From Chryseobacterium carnipullorum (GTDB taxonomy: Bacteria > Bacteroidota > Bacteroidia > Flavobacteriales > Weeksellaceae): a stretch of 64,000 nucleotides of DNA. The DNA lies in NCBI RefSeq assembly GCF_900142785.1, contig NZ_FRCD01000012.1, positions 62,001-126,000 on the forward strand, read 5' to 3'. The notes under the pieces were generated by a model, which saw only the letters and a list, made by a program, of their open reading frames with translations, did not search any database and had not been told where the DNA came from. A program made the position numbers and the translations under genes. This document shows positions 35,392-44,315 of the stretch, piece after piece (the first letter of the stretch is position 1; each line of letters opens with the position of its first letter).

Positions 35392-35414
35392 ATCTATACA
35401 ATCGCGATCCTGAT

Positions 35415-36230
35415 CTACTGAATCACAATACTTTTTTTCTGTGAGGTATGGGCTGAGAAATATCCTAAAGCACCATTATCAATATTGCTCGGAGGATTGG
35501 AAGGAGTAACCCCTGCACCCGGGCCTCCATCCCCTGAAATCTGCAGAAGAGCAGAATAATAGGTGAATATGTTGTGATCAATAGACTGCATTTCAACATA
35601 GATCGTATCTCCAGGCACCACCTTATGATCAGTCGGATCTTTGTCATCGTCCTCATTCGGAAGGAGTAGTGGTCTTTGGTTCACCAATCCGTTATTCACA
35701 TTATCTGAAAATACTTCAAACGTTTTTTTAGTCATGTTATTCACCGTAAAATTGAAAAGATAACGGTTTCCTAAAGCTATCGGATCCGTAAAAACAGGAA
35801 GAAGGGTATAAGTAGTCTCTCCTCCGAAAGTAAAAGAATCCTGTGTAAGTCCATCAAAATTCACCACTTCAGGCATAGAGCTTTGGGCGGTATATTGTTT
35901 TCCTTCAGCCTGTATTTTCAGGGTATAGGTACGTCCGGTAACGCCTGTAAAATTGGTGGTTTTATATTTCCCGTCCCCTACATACTGTAAGGTTTCTGTC
36001 TGCCCCGTGTTGTCACTTAAAACAACCTGAGCGCCGGTCACCGCAGGATACTGATTATTTTGGCTAAAGGCTACCGATTTGGTTATTCTTACAAAATAAG
36101 GTCCCGGCTGATTGGTTACATTACCTTCGATGACAATGTTTCCGCTTTTGTCGTCCAGATCCAGGTCGATCTCCTTTTCACAGGAAGAGAATAAAAACAG
36201 GGTTAATATGATAAAAATAATATTCTTCAT
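35415..36230 (-). CDS. DUF4249-family lipoprotein
   Basis: The 271-residue protein has a lipoprotein signal peptide (lipobox FSSC, Cys17) and then EKEIDLDLDDKSGNIVIEGNVTNQPGPYFVRITKS, the standard beginning of DUF4249 proteins, with an immunoglobulin-like beta domain over about 25-130. DUF4249 lipoproteins are regularly encoded directly after a TonB-dependent receptor, as here (3-base gap), and presumably act as its surface partner in uptake, comparable to SusD for SusC. Ligand unknown. I see no link to the pectin genes beyond proximity; it lies on the other side of the LacI gene with its own terminator. Confidence 0.9.
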   Translation of the reverse strand: MKNIIFIILTLFLFSSCEKEIDLDLDDKSGNIVIEGNVTNQPGPYFVRITKSVAFSQNNQYPAVTGAQVVLSDNTGQTETLQYVGDGKYKTTNFTGVTGRTYTLKIQAEGKQYTAQSSMPEVVNFDGLTQDSFTFGGETTYTLLPVFTDPIALGNRYLFNFTVNNMTKKTFEVFSDNVNNGLVNQRPLLLPNEDDDKDPTDHKVVPGDTIYVEMQSIDHNIFTYYSALLQISGDGGPGAGVTPSNPPSNIDNGALGYFSAHTSQKKSIVIQ

Positions 36231-36233
36231 GAT

Positions 36234-38564
36234 CTAAAATTTGAAATTATACGTGACATTGGGTACCCAACGGAATAATGAAGTCTGCATAGCGCGGGTA
36301 GTTCCAGGGTTATTCGGGTTATCTTCAAAGGTAATGGTGTAGGCATTTTCACGGCCGTAGATATTATAAATACCAAAAGACCATGATCCTTTGAAGCGTT
36401 TCGTAGATTCCGGTTCATAGGTCGCGCTCAGGTCCATTCTGTGATAGGAAGGCATACGGTCCGCATTTCTGCTGCTGTATTGAAAGATAGTCTGTCCGTT
36501 CAGTTCATATTTTGCGGTAGGGAAAGTAACTGCGTTACCTGTACTGTAAAGGAATAATCCTGATAACGACCATTTTTTATTCAGTTCATAAGTGGCAACG
36601 ATAGAAAGGTCATGTGTTTTGTCCATTCTCGCATTATACCATTCATTATCGTTAATTCCATCGATTTTTCGCTCCGTTTTAGATAGCGTATAAGAAATCC
36701 ATCCGGTTAGTCTTCCGCTTTTCTTTTTCGCAATAAGTTCCAGACCATACGCTCTTCCTTTACCGAACAGCAATTCACTTTCTACATCAGCTGCCGTATC
36801 AAATGAGATCTGCGCACCGTTTTTAAAGTCGATCTGGTTCTGCATAGATTTATAATAGATCTCCGCATTCAGTTCATAATTATTGTTATTGAAATTTCTG
36901 CTGTATCCTGCACTGATCTGGTCTGCGATTTCAGGTTTTACACTGTAGCTGCTTCCGATCCACTGATCTGTAGGGTTTCCGCTGCTGCTGTTGCTCAGAA
37001 GATGAAGGTTCTGCGTATTGCGGGAATATCCTGCTTTCACACTGCTGACCTCATTAATACGGTAGTTCGCTGTAATTCTCGGTTCAAGATTAACATACGT
37101 TTTTCCGAATTTCCCTTTTTCCAGAAATCGACTGTCTGTAACGACTCCGTTTTCATACGTATTATACGTGTCACCCCCTAAAACACTGAACATAGAAAGT
37201 CTCAAACCGTAGTTCACCGTGAATTTGTCAGAAGCTTTGAAATCATCATTAATGTACACCGCATTTTCCCATGATTTTCTCGGATTTCTTGGAAAACTGC
37301 TCACACTTGTTCCCGAAGCACTGCTTGGGGTAATCGTATGGTAAATAGACTGAAACCCGAAACGTACGGAATGTTTATTGCCCGCAAACCAGGTAAAATC
37401 CTGCTTAAGGTTCCAGTCCTCAATCTGAGAATCTAAACCAAAAGTATTATCATTGCTTTTAAGACTGATTTTATAATTGTAATTGCTGTAAATGAATGAA
37501 GTATTCGAAAACAATTTACTGTTGATGATGCTGTTCCATCGAAGGGTAGCGGTTGTATTTCCCCAGTCTGTAGAGAACGTATCGCCCAATCCCAAAACAT
37601 CCCTTCCAAAATATCCGGATAAATAAAGACGGTTGTTGTCGTTGATCTGGTAATTTGCTTTCAAATTCAGATCGTAGAAGTACAGTTTACTATCCTTATA
37701 ATCATCGGAGGTCTTAAGGAAAAGATCGGCATACGTTCTTCTCCCGGAAACGATAAATGAAGATTTTTCCTTCTGGATAGGACCTTCCACGCTCAGTCTG
37801 CTGCTGATCAGGCCAATTCCACCATTCACATTATAATCCTTATTGTTTCCATCTTTCATTTTAACATCCATTACCGAAGAAAGACGGCCTCCATACTGCG
37901 CAGGGCTGTTTCCTTTGATAATGCTTGCATCTTTCAGCGCATCACTGTTGAACGTACTGAAAAAGCCAAGTAAGTGCGAAGCATTATAGACAGGTGCTTC
38001 GTCCAGTAAGATCAGGTTCTGGTCTGTAGCGCCCCCTCTTACACTGAATCCACTGCTTCCTTCACCATTGCTTTTTATTCCCGGTAAAAGCTGTATCGTT
38101 TTCATAACATCTTTTTCCCCGAATAAAACCGGCAGTTTTTCGATATTCTTAATGCTCAGAGTCTCTGTTCCCATCTGAGCGGTGGTAAGATTTTTATTCT
38201 TTTTAACTCCGGAAATAACAACCTCGTCAATCTTTCCTATTTTTTGATCTTCCTGGTCAAGAGGAAGGTCTACTTTTGTGTTTTGTTCAACTTTTATAGC
38301 CTGTTCATAATCACGGTAGCCCGGATAAGAAACAATCAGGGTGTAGTTTCCTTCAGGAAGGGAAAGCGAGTAAAATCCATATTCGTTGGCCACTACAGAA
38401 ATCGAAGGATCTTCATTCACTTTTACAGTAACCCCGATCAGCAGTTCGCCATTCTTATGGTCTTTCACTGTACCGCTTACGGAGTATTTCTGCTGCGCCA
38501 GGGCCATGGAGCTGAAACAGAGGGCAGCGGCCGTGACGGCAGTCTTAAAAAACAATTTTTGCAT
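36234..38564 (-). CDS. TonB-dependent receptor with N-terminal carboxypeptidase-like domain
   Basis: I place the start at 38564 (MQKLFFKTAVTAAALCFSSMALAQ), a classic signal peptide; the reading frame extends 12 codons further. The 776-residue product has a CarboxypepD_reg-like beta domain at about 26-95 (YSVSGTVKDHKNGELLIGVTVKV), a plug with GEKDVMKTIQLLPGI, GFSVRGGATDQNLILLDEAPVYN and GNSPAQYGGRLSSVMDV, and an outer-membrane beta-barrel ending in YNFKF. Receptors of this type with a DUF4249 partner import unknown, often iron- or nutrient-related, ligands. The gene is not part of the susCD pair, and 862 bases without a firm gene lie upstream. Confidence 0.93.
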   Translation of the reverse strand: MQKLFFKTAVTAAALCFSSMALAQQKYSVSGTVKDHKNGELLIGVTVKVNEDPSISVVANEYGFYSLSLPEGNYTLIVSYPGYRDYEQAIKVEQNTKVDLPLDQEDQKIGKIDEVVISGVKKNKNLTTAQMGTETLSIKNIEKLPVLFGEKDVMKTIQLLPGIKSNGEGSSGFSVRGGATDQNLILLDEAPVYNASHLLGFFSTFNSDALKDASIIKGNSPAQYGGRLSSVMDVKMKDGNNKDYNVNGGIGLISSRLSVEGPIQKEKSSFIVSGRRTYADLFLKTSDDYKDSKLYFYDLNLKANYQINDNNRLYLSGYFGRDVLGLGDTFSTDWGNTTATLRWNSIINSKLFSNTSFIYSNYNYKISLKSNDNTFGLDSQIEDWNLKQDFTWFAGNKHSVRFGFQSIYHTITPSSASGTSVSSFPRNPRKSWENAVYINDDFKASDKFTVNYGLRLSMFSVLGGDTYNTYENGVVTDSRFLEKGKFGKTYVNLEPRITANYRINEVSSVKAGYSRNTQNLHLLSNSSSGNPTDQWIGSSYSVKPEIADQISAGYSRNFNNNNYELNAEIYYKSMQNQIDFKNGAQISFDTAADVESELLFGKGRAYGLELIAKKKSGRLTGWISYTLSKTERKIDGINDNEWYNARMDKTHDLSIVATYELNKKWSLSGLFLYSTGNAVTFPTAKYELNGQTIFQYSSRNADRMPSYHRMDLSATYEPESTKRFKGSWSFGIYNIYGRENAYTITFEDNPNNPGTTRAMQTSLFRWVPNVTYNFKF

Positions 38565-39426
38565 TGAGTTTACATTTTTAATGGAGTAGATATCTGTCAA
38601 ATAGTCTATTTTAATGGATTGATGGTAAGCTGATCCTGCAGAACAGTGAAATTAGACGGGTCAAACTTTCAATGTTAGGTAAAATGATTCTTAGTTTACT
38701 GTCAAACGTAAAAATCCCCCGGATATTACGGTTTGCGTGAAAAAAAATGGGATATCAGAGCTCTGACAGCAGAATATTTTCTTATCAATATCCGGATCGA
38801 AAGATCCATTGGCGAAAGTTTGAAAAAGATAAGGTATTTTTGAAATCATACTGATCTCCCCTTTCCGTCTTTTTTCTTGTATCGTAGGCAGGCTGCATGG
38901 AGTTATCTGGTTCATAGTTTTTGTCTGGTTATTTTGAAAAAAGTAAAAAATCCCCCATTCGGGAATACAAAAGTAATAAAATACTATGACCAGCATTGTA
39001 ATTAATGGTAATCTTATGATTAATTAACTGTTTGAACTTTAATGAAAACGATCAGCTGAAATGATCTGATCCGAAAAATGGGATAAAGAATAAAAACGGA
39101 ATCCGTTATATTTGTATAATGATTATCTGGTAGCCGCAATGGAGGTTTTTCGGCAGATTATATTGAATTAAAATTAATTAAAAAATGACTCCATTCCACG
39201 AACTTGCTTTTTTTGTTCGGTTGCTATTTGTAAGTTAATAACTAAAAATGATAACGTCATTTCTTCTACTATATAAGTAAAGCTTCATTGAAGCTGTATT
39301 TTTTTTTAACCAGCTTATTTTCATCTCTAATTTTCGGTAAATTTGCAATCACGGCTGCTTTTCGTATTCATATACCCATAAGGTGATGAATAAAATGAAT
39401 CAATTTTCAAGGCCGTACAAAACAAT
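38565..39426. other. 862-base region without a convincing gene
   Basis: The only sizeable open frame is a minus-strand one at 38691-38996, with an internal ATG at 38915; its product has no recognisable features and I do not accept it as a gene. A CAAAAGTA at 38968-38975 is a perfect minus-strand -7 element, followed directly by a short hairpin (ATTCCC/GGGGAT) and T-run, like a leader or attenuator. A plus-strand -7 element at 39338-39345 serves the next gene. Confidence 0.5.
39338..39345 (+). promoter_or_regulatory. Candidate -7 promoter element TAAATTTG
   Basis: Exact match to TAnnTTTG, 81 bases before the start codon at 39427. The -33 position is T-rich but lacks a clear TTTG. Confidence 0.45.
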
Positions 39427-39753
39427 ATGAATTTATCAGAATTAATCAATTACTTCCGAAGCGGAGGTTCTTATAAAGATTTTTGCCAGGATCAGTTATT
39501 AGATCAAGAGTCTGAAGCTGTTGAAATCTATATGGAGCAGCCTTTAGAGTTAAACAATACCTTAGCATTTTTTGAAATTGAAACCACAGAAGGCAGCCTT
39601 GAATTTGTTAAAGACGGGATAAGATATTACAGCTTATTTGGTTTTCCTTATTTTATCAATGTGCTTGAAGAAATCAAAAAGTCAGATCATCTGGATTTTA
39701 CAGATAAAGATATTGCTGAACTTTTGTATAATTATGCCATAAATGAAGCATAG
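39427..39753 (+). CDS. Small acidic protein of unknown function
   Basis: The family is not recognised. The 108-residue product is acidic, without signal peptide or membrane segment, and so probably cytoplasmic. It starts MNLSELINYFRSGGSYKDFCQD, has a mixed alpha/beta central part (FFEIETTEGSLEFVKDGIRYYSLFGFPYF) and a helical C-terminus (DFTDKDIAELLYNYAINEA). The size and acidity recall small immunity or adaptor proteins, but no toxin gene is next to it. A good -7 element upstream and clean coding structure support it as a real gene. Confidence 0.65.
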   Translation: MNLSELINYFRSGGSYKDFCQDQLLDQESEAVEIYMEQPLELNNTLAFFEIETTEGSLEFVKDGIRYYSLFGFPYFINVLEEIKKSDHLDFTDKDIAELLYNYAINEA

Positions 39754-39909
39754 ATTGATGTGAGAAAATGAGCCTAAATCTGGCAAAATTTATTTTATTT
39801 TGAAGGAAGTTGCAGTAAAAATAGAGTGGTAATGATGTGATGTCATTTTCTGTTTTAAATTATCTTAATTTATAATTGTCATTTATATTGTTCATTATAA
39901 CGGTTTATT

Positions 39910-39917
39910 TATATTTG
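39910..39917 (+). promoter_or_regulatory. Candidate promoter, -7 element TATATTTG
   Basis: Exact match to TAnnTTTG with ATTG at 39887-39890, exactly 19 bases upstream (three of four bases of the -33 TTTG). The distance to the next start codon is 24 bases. Confidence 0.55.
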
Positions 39918-39940
39918 AGAATCACTTCTCAAAATAAAAT

Positions 39941-41119
39941 ATGGATAAAAAATTAAAGCAATTCTTTGCAAAATCTTTTGGAGTACTCCTGTTCATTCAT
40001 CTGGGCTATTTTGTATATGGGTATTTTAAGTTTGAAGGAATAGGGAATATCAACATCTATACTGAATTCTACAGGTTTAAGTTTTATGATGATGTATCCA
40101 TTTCTCACGTTTTTATAAGTGGATTGTTTTTACTTTTCTTCCTGATATTTTTACTGAAAAATCATTCGAAACAAAATTATTCTCGTCCTGATTTGCTTAA
40201 AATTGGAGGGGTATTGCTCCTGATTTCCTTTTTCAGTTTTACTTTTTTTGTAAGTTATAGTTTTGGCCTCAATGCAAAATTAAAATCGGAGCTGTCTGAG
40301 TCAAAATTCAATAAAGATAAAACCCTGTTGAATGTTTTAAATCCGTTTTTATACAATGACACTTCTTACAGTTCGGATAAGCTATTCAATCCGGTCAATA
40401 TTCTTTATCCAAAACCTTATCCGGTGATGGAGGTCGTAGACAGTACTTTGATTTCTGATCAATATTATAGTGTAGAATCGAAATATTACAGCATTGATAC
40501 TTTAAAAATGCTGACTGCTGATTTAGATAAAATTTCTACTGCTACGAGTTCAGTTTTGGACCGTATTGGTTTTGGTAAAGAAGAACTCCTGCAGCGAATC
40601 ATTAAGAAGAATGTTATAAAAGACAGTACCCAGATTATGTATAAAGGGCAGGAGGTCAATCCCGGATATGATGAAGATATTTGCATATTTATTGAAAATA
40701 ATACCTTGTATAAGCCTGTTAAAGGAATTCCGAAAGAAAAACAACAGTTTGATGCCGCAGTAAAACGATACGAATTGCTTTACAAATACAAGCAGGATTC
40801 CTTGGTTTCCAATTTCCAGAAGTTGAATACCTTATTGAAAAAATATAAGATCGAAACTCAAATCATTCCTGAAGAGCTGGCCAAAAATGTTTTCTATTAT
40901 AAAGAGCACAATCATGAATTGTTGAATGGTGGGATCAAAAATTATTTTGACAGAAAGGCACTGTCCGAAAGATTCAAGACATTGGAGCGCCTATTTTATC
41001 AACCCAATTACCTTCATCCGTCTATTCGCATGATCTTTATTGGCGTTGTATTCGGAGCTTGGCTCATTGGTTTTTTAATTTATATTTTGTTTAATTATAA
41101 GAGAAGAACCAAAATATAA
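39941..41119 (+). CDS. Four-segment membrane protein of unknown function
   Basis: I do not recognise this 392-residue protein. Hydrophobic segments are visible at about 13-29, 52-69, 84-107 and 366-385, enclosing a large hydrophilic domain (about 108-365) rich in Lys, Asp and Tyr with no known motif. With an even number of segments, both termini lie on the same side and the large domain would lie with them or opposite according to topology, which the charges (KHSKQNYSR after segment 2, NYKRRTK at the end) suggest puts both termini in the cytoplasm and the large domain also inside. A good promoter precedes it and a bidirectional terminator follows. Confidence 0.7.
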   Translation: MDKKLKQFFAKSFGVLLFIHLGYFVYGYFKFEGIGNINIYTEFYRFKFYDDVSISHVFISGLFLLFFLIFLLKNHSKQNYSRPDLLKIGGVLLLISFFSFTFFVSYSFGLNAKLKSELSESKFNKDKTLLNVLNPFLYNDTSYSSDKLFNPVNILYPKPYPVMEVVDSTLISDQYYSVESKYYSIDTLKMLTADLDKISTATSSVLDRIGFGKEELLQRIIKKNVIKDSTQIMYKGQEVNPGYDEDICIFIENNTLYKPVKGIPKEKQQFDAAVKRYELLYKYKQDSLVSNFQKLNTLLKKYKIETQIIPEELAKNVFYYKEHNHELLNGGIKNYFDRKALSERFKTLERLFYQPNYLHPSIRMIFIGVVFGAWLIGFLIYILFNYKRRTKI

Positions 41120-41159
41120 GAAAAAAGGATCTACTATAATTTTGATGGATCTGAATAGA

Positions 41160-41200
41160 TAAAAAAAACGGCTGAAAGAGAAATCCTTCAGCCATTCTTT
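41160..41200. terminator. Bidirectional terminator
   Basis: GGCTGAA (41169-41175) pairs with TTCAGCC (41186-41192), flanked by a run of A on the left and T-rich sequence on the right. It lies between the convergent membrane-protein gene and the T9SS-cargo gene. Confidence 0.75.
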
Positions 41201-41221
41201 TGAAAATAATATATCAAGAAT

Positions 41222-42400
41222 CTAATCCCGGATCACCATCTTTTTGGCGCCCGTTACTTTTCCGTCTGTGGTCATTTTATAAACATAGGTACCGGATGGA
41301 AGGTCTGAACTGGAGACATTGATCGATCCGTTGCCTTTATCGCGAAGGGGAAGCGTTCTTACCAGCTGGCCGGAAATATTATAAACTTCGATCGAAGCTG
41401 ATTTTGCATTGTGTGGCAGATAATAACCGATGCTCGTTCCGTTTTGGGTAGGGTTGGGAACATTTTGAGAAAGCTGAGCGATATCTGAAGAACTTGTAAG
41501 TGAAGTTGAAGTCCCTTTGTTCAGCAACAATTGCTTAAGTTCCTCTACTGTGTTTTCAAGATTTTTAATGCGGTCTTCCAGTTGCTGTACCGTTGCATCT
41601 GAAGCAGTAGCCGTTCTGCTGAGTGGCGTGGTGGATACCATGACATTTCCACTTGCATCAACGACCAGCGCGTTTCCGCTTCCTGAAGGTAAATTTTCAA
41701 ACCGTACCGTTCCCACCGTATGGAAATTGGCAGTAGGAGAGAGCGTAAGGATTCCCACACTTTTATCCTTGATCAGCATCGTTGAGGTAGGAGACAGACC
41801 AAACATGATCGATAATGGAATATTATTCGTCAGTTTTGCTCCTCCTGTTCCTGATCCGATTACAAAAGAACGGTTTCCCGTCGCAGCCAGATCAATTCCG
41901 AATCCTCCGGAATACACATCTTTAAGGTCAATTCCTACCCCTAGGGCAAACTGATTAGAGTTTCGGATGGTATTTTTCCAGCCTAATGCCACAGATTTTC
42001 CGGCATTATTCAAAACTACATTAGCCTGTCCGCCAATAATATTCGCGCCTCCGCCATTGCTCAGATCATTTTCCCAGCCGCTGACAAGAGAACTGCTGGC
42101 CTGCGCACCAAGAATATTGGAAATACCGTTAACGATACTTCCTTTTACTTTTGCCACATTGGAATTGTTGACTGCGTCTACGATAAATGAACCTGCCTCA
42201 TTGAGAATAGCTTGTCCTGGGTTGGAAGAAGCGCCATTGGTTCTCAGATAAAAAGGCCTTGGATCTACAGTACCCGCGTAATTAGCGGGAGTGATTCCCG
42301 CATTTCCTGTAACTTGCCACTGTTGAGCGCTGGCGATTCCAGTTAACAGTACCATAGCGGTGGTCAGGCCATTTTTCATGGATAATAGTGATGTTTTCAT
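41222..42400 (-). CDS. Secreted protein with adhesin-head-like repeats and T9SS sorting domain
   Basis: With the start at 42400 (MKTSLLSMKNGLTTAMVLLTGIASAQQW) the protein has 392 residues and a good signal peptide. The middle (about 75-200) carries degenerate repeats of the type GAQASSSLVSGWEN, GGQANVVLNNAGKSVALGWKN and FALGVGIDL, resembling trimeric autotransporter (YadA/Hia) head repeats. A coiled coil follows (VQQLEDRIKNLENTVEELKQLLLNKG, about 265-290), then a Por secretion-type sorting domain of about 80 residues with LSQNVPNPTQNGTSIGYYLP, IEVYNISGQLVRTL and GTYVYKMTTDGKVTGAKKMVI. It is therefore exported by the type IX system and probably displayed on the surface. The trimeric head-plus-coil plan outside a type V system is noteworthy. 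Confidence 0.85.
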   Translation of the reverse strand: MKTSLLSMKNGLTTAMVLLTGIASAQQWQVTGNAGITPANYAGTVDPRPFYLRTNGASSNPGQAILNEAGSFIVDAVNNSNVAKVKGSIVNGISNILGAQASSSLVSGWENDLSNGGGANIIGGQANVVLNNAGKSVALGWKNTIRNSNQFALGVGIDLKDVYSGGFGIDLAATGNRSFVIGSGTGGAKLTNNIPLSIMFGLSPTSTMLIKDKSVGILTLSPTANFHTVGTVRFENLPSGSGNALVVDASGNVMVSTTPLSRTATASDATVQQLEDRIKNLENTVEELKQLLLNKGTSTSLTSSSDIAQLSQNVPNPTQNGTSIGYYLPHNAKSASIEVYNISGQLVRTLPLRDKGNGSINVSSSDLPSGTYVYKMTTDGKVTGAKKMVIRD

Positions 42401-42642
42401 AAATTTTGAATTTTGATGGTTTTTAGTTATCACTAAAGTATGAAATATTATCATTGAAAACACTTATTTGTCACAATAAAGTGATTTTAAATTGAGGTAT
42501 ATTGATTTAAATTCAATGATAAAAGGAATAGTTTGTATTATGATTAATATCTATATTATTTATTTGTAAAATCTAATTATTTGGAAAGTCTTTTTAATAC
42601 CCGTATTTTCTCCACTTTAATAATTCAAAATTCTTCTTTTAC

Positions 42643-43410
42643 TTATTTTATTCTTCCATAAAGTAAAATTCTTTTAAAAGAATAAATAGCAGGAAGCTTA
42701 GCAAAATCCTTTGCAATACGTTGTTTAAATTCAGTTGTAAAAGATTTCTGCTGTTCTTCAGTAAGTTTTTCCAGATAAGGAATCAGAGCTGATCCGGAGA
42801 TAAAATTGAATAAAGTTTCGTGGTCTTCCGCAATGATGGGATAAACTTTCTGGGATAAATTCAGATCCTCAAGGCCGCTGTCAAATAAAATTTGAGCATA
42901 CTCATCGATTGTCAACACCGCAGAAGGTAGGTTCCAGCCGTTAAGGTCATTTCGGAAAGGTTCCTCATTGGCCAGTTCAAAAAGGATTTTATTCAGGGTA
43001 TTGCCCGGCTGATAAGGCATCTGTACCGCCAGTTGTCCTCCGGTATTCAGTTTGGAAATAAGTTTCGGAAACAGATGCTGATGATCATCAGACCACTGCA
43101 GTGCTGCATTGCTGAAAATAAGATCCCAGTTTTCATCTTCATCCAACATGGCTTCCGTTGTTGCCATTTTGAAATGGAGCCGCTCATTTTCAAGTGACCT
43201 GGATTTTTCAAGCATTTCCGGAGAAGAATCGATTCCTGTAAAAACAGCATCTTGAAATTTTTCAGTAAGAATGGCGGTTTGTTCGCCTGTTCCGCAACCA
43301 AGATCTACTGCCTTCATATTTCTTTCATCAGTGATCAGCTCTGCAAGATCATAAAAGGGCTTAAAACGGATATTTTTAAATTGATTATAAACGTCAGGAT
43401 TCCAGGGCAT
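42643..43410 (-). CDS. tam: SAM-dependent methyltransferase, trans-aconitate 2-methyltransferase-like
   Basis: The 255-residue cytoplasmic protein has class I methyltransferase motifs: motif I VDLGCGTGEQT at about 35-45, an acidic residue in FTGIDSSPEML, and the post-I segment WDLIFSNAALQWSDDHQHLFPKLISKLNTGGQLAVQMP. The N-terminal MPWNPDVYNQFK and the ALQW block are characteristic of Tam, which methylates trans-aconitate that inhibits the citric acid cycle. Substrate assignment is by family resemblance only. No operon partner; the Lrp-type gene upstream is 290 bases away. Confidence 0.8.
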   Translation of the reverse strand: MPWNPDVYNQFKNIRFKPFYDLAELITDERNMKAVDLGCGTGEQTAILTEKFQDAVFTGIDSSPEMLEKSRSLENERLHFKMATTEAMLDEDENWDLIFSNAALQWSDDHQHLFPKLISKLNTGGQLAVQMPYQPGNTLNKILFELANEEPFRNDLNGWNLPSAVLTIDEYAQILFDSGLEDLNLSQKVYPIIAEDHETLFNFISGSALIPYLEKLTEEQQKSFTTEFKQRIAKDFAKLPAIYSFKRILLYGRIK

Positions 43411-43702
43411 AGTCTGTAATTTTAAATGGACTTCAATTTACTTAATCCTAAACAGAATGACGAAAATAAAATAGTAAAAGATTCTTAAAAGAAAGGAAGT
43501 GGGAGGATAGGAGTTACTCAAAGAAGAAAGAACAATGAATCCTGTTTTCATTGAATTTACAGTTTCATCAAGTTAATCTGAATTCGGTGAAAATCCTTGT
43601 CAAGGTTCAAAACCTTGACAAGGATCTTAAAATGACCAGAAATCCATTTACAGACTGAAAGTAACTTCCCGCGCCCATCTTCTCGCTTCCCTCTTCAAAC
43701 TC

Positions 43703-44173
43703 CTACAAAATCTGGGCACTCTCCTTAATGCTGTTCATCACAAAAATACTTTTCGTCTGTCCGATTCCCTCAATTTCAGAAAGTTTATTGACGAAAAATT
43801 CATGGAAATCATCCATATTCGGAGCCAGGATCTTAAGCATAAAATCAAAGTCTCCACTGATGTTATAAAACTCTACCACTTCTTTCAGTTTTCCCACCTC
43901 TTCAATAAATTTTCCGGCTGTCTTTTTATTGTGGACATTCAGGGCAATCATGCAAATCACCATCATGCCTTTGTTCACCTTTTTTCGGTCTACAACAGCG
44001 GTGTATTCTTTAATAATTCCCTGTTTTTCCATCCGCTTGATCCGTTCATGAGTGGGAGTAGGACTTAAATTGATCCTTGCCGAAATATCACGAATACTCA
44101 TTTTGGCATCCTTCTGTAATAAACGAAGGATAGAAAGATCTTTCTCATCCGGAGTATAATGTTCTGTAGTCAT
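43703..44173 (-). CDS. Lrp/AsnC-family transcriptional regulator
   Basis: The 156-residue protein has the N-terminal winged helix KDLSILRLLQKDAKMSIRDISARINLSPTPTHERIKRMEKQGIIKEYTAVVD (about 11-62) and the RAM ligand-binding domain (about 70-150) with VEFYNISGDFDFMLKILAPNMDDFHEFF. These octameric regulators sense amino acids. The gene is divergent from an MFS exporter gene 142 bases away, with TAnnTTTG elements on both strands in between, so it may control that exporter, as LysE/EmrB-type exporters are often paired with Lrp regulators. That link is inference. Confidence 0.92.
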   Translation of the reverse strand: MTTEHYTPDEKDLSILRLLQKDAKMSIRDISARINLSPTPTHERIKRMEKQGIIKEYTAVVDRKKVNKGMMVICMIALNVHNKKTAGKFIEEVGKLKEVVEFYNISGDFDFMLKILAPNMDDFHEFFVNKLSEIEGIGQTKSIFVMNSIKESAQIL

Positions 44174-44251
44174 TTGTTCTGTTTTTAGGCTTGTTATGAG
44201 GGGTTGAAGTGTATTTGTTCTTTTTTAATAGCTTGTATAGCTGATTCGTTC

Positions 44252-44259
44252 CAAATTTA
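44252..44259 (-). promoter_or_regulatory. Candidate -7 element for the Lrp gene
   Basis: CAAATTTA on the plus strand reads TAAATTTG on the minus strand, an exact TAnnTTTG about 79 bases before the Lrp start codon. Confidence 0.4.
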
Positions 44260-44291
44260 CTATATAATTTTTACATATGTTCTTTTAATTT

Positions 44292-44299
44292 TAATTTTG
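44292..44299 (+). promoter_or_regulatory. Candidate -7 element for the MFS gene
   Basis: TAATTTTG matches TAnnTTTG and lies 16 bases before the MFS start, leaving a leader of only about ten bases. It is back to back with the minus-strand element at 44252-44259. Confidence 0.4.
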
Positions 44300-44315
44300 C
44301 AGGAAATTTGAATCT

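Larger units (their letters stand above)
34941..35414. other. 474-base intergenic region with repeat and terminator
   Basis: No gene is supported. The right-hand part contains a repeat-type element (35306-35356) and the terminator of the DUF4249 gene (35362-35391). The left part is AT-rich and probably carries the promoter of the LacI-type gene; no perfect GCAATCGATTGC core is found here, so autorepression through that palindrome is not evident. Confidence 0.6.

Noticed and set aside
38691..38996. Minus-strand open frame of 101 codons upstream of the TonB receptor gene
   Set aside because: The product has no signal peptide pattern, domain or sensible composition; the part before the internal ATG at 38915 covers a promoter-like element and a hairpin. 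It is better explained as a leader region.
41517..41954. Plus-strand open frame of 145 codons opposite the T9SS-cargo gene
   Set aside because: Fully overlapped by a gene with signal peptide and sorting domain; the product shows no protein-like features.
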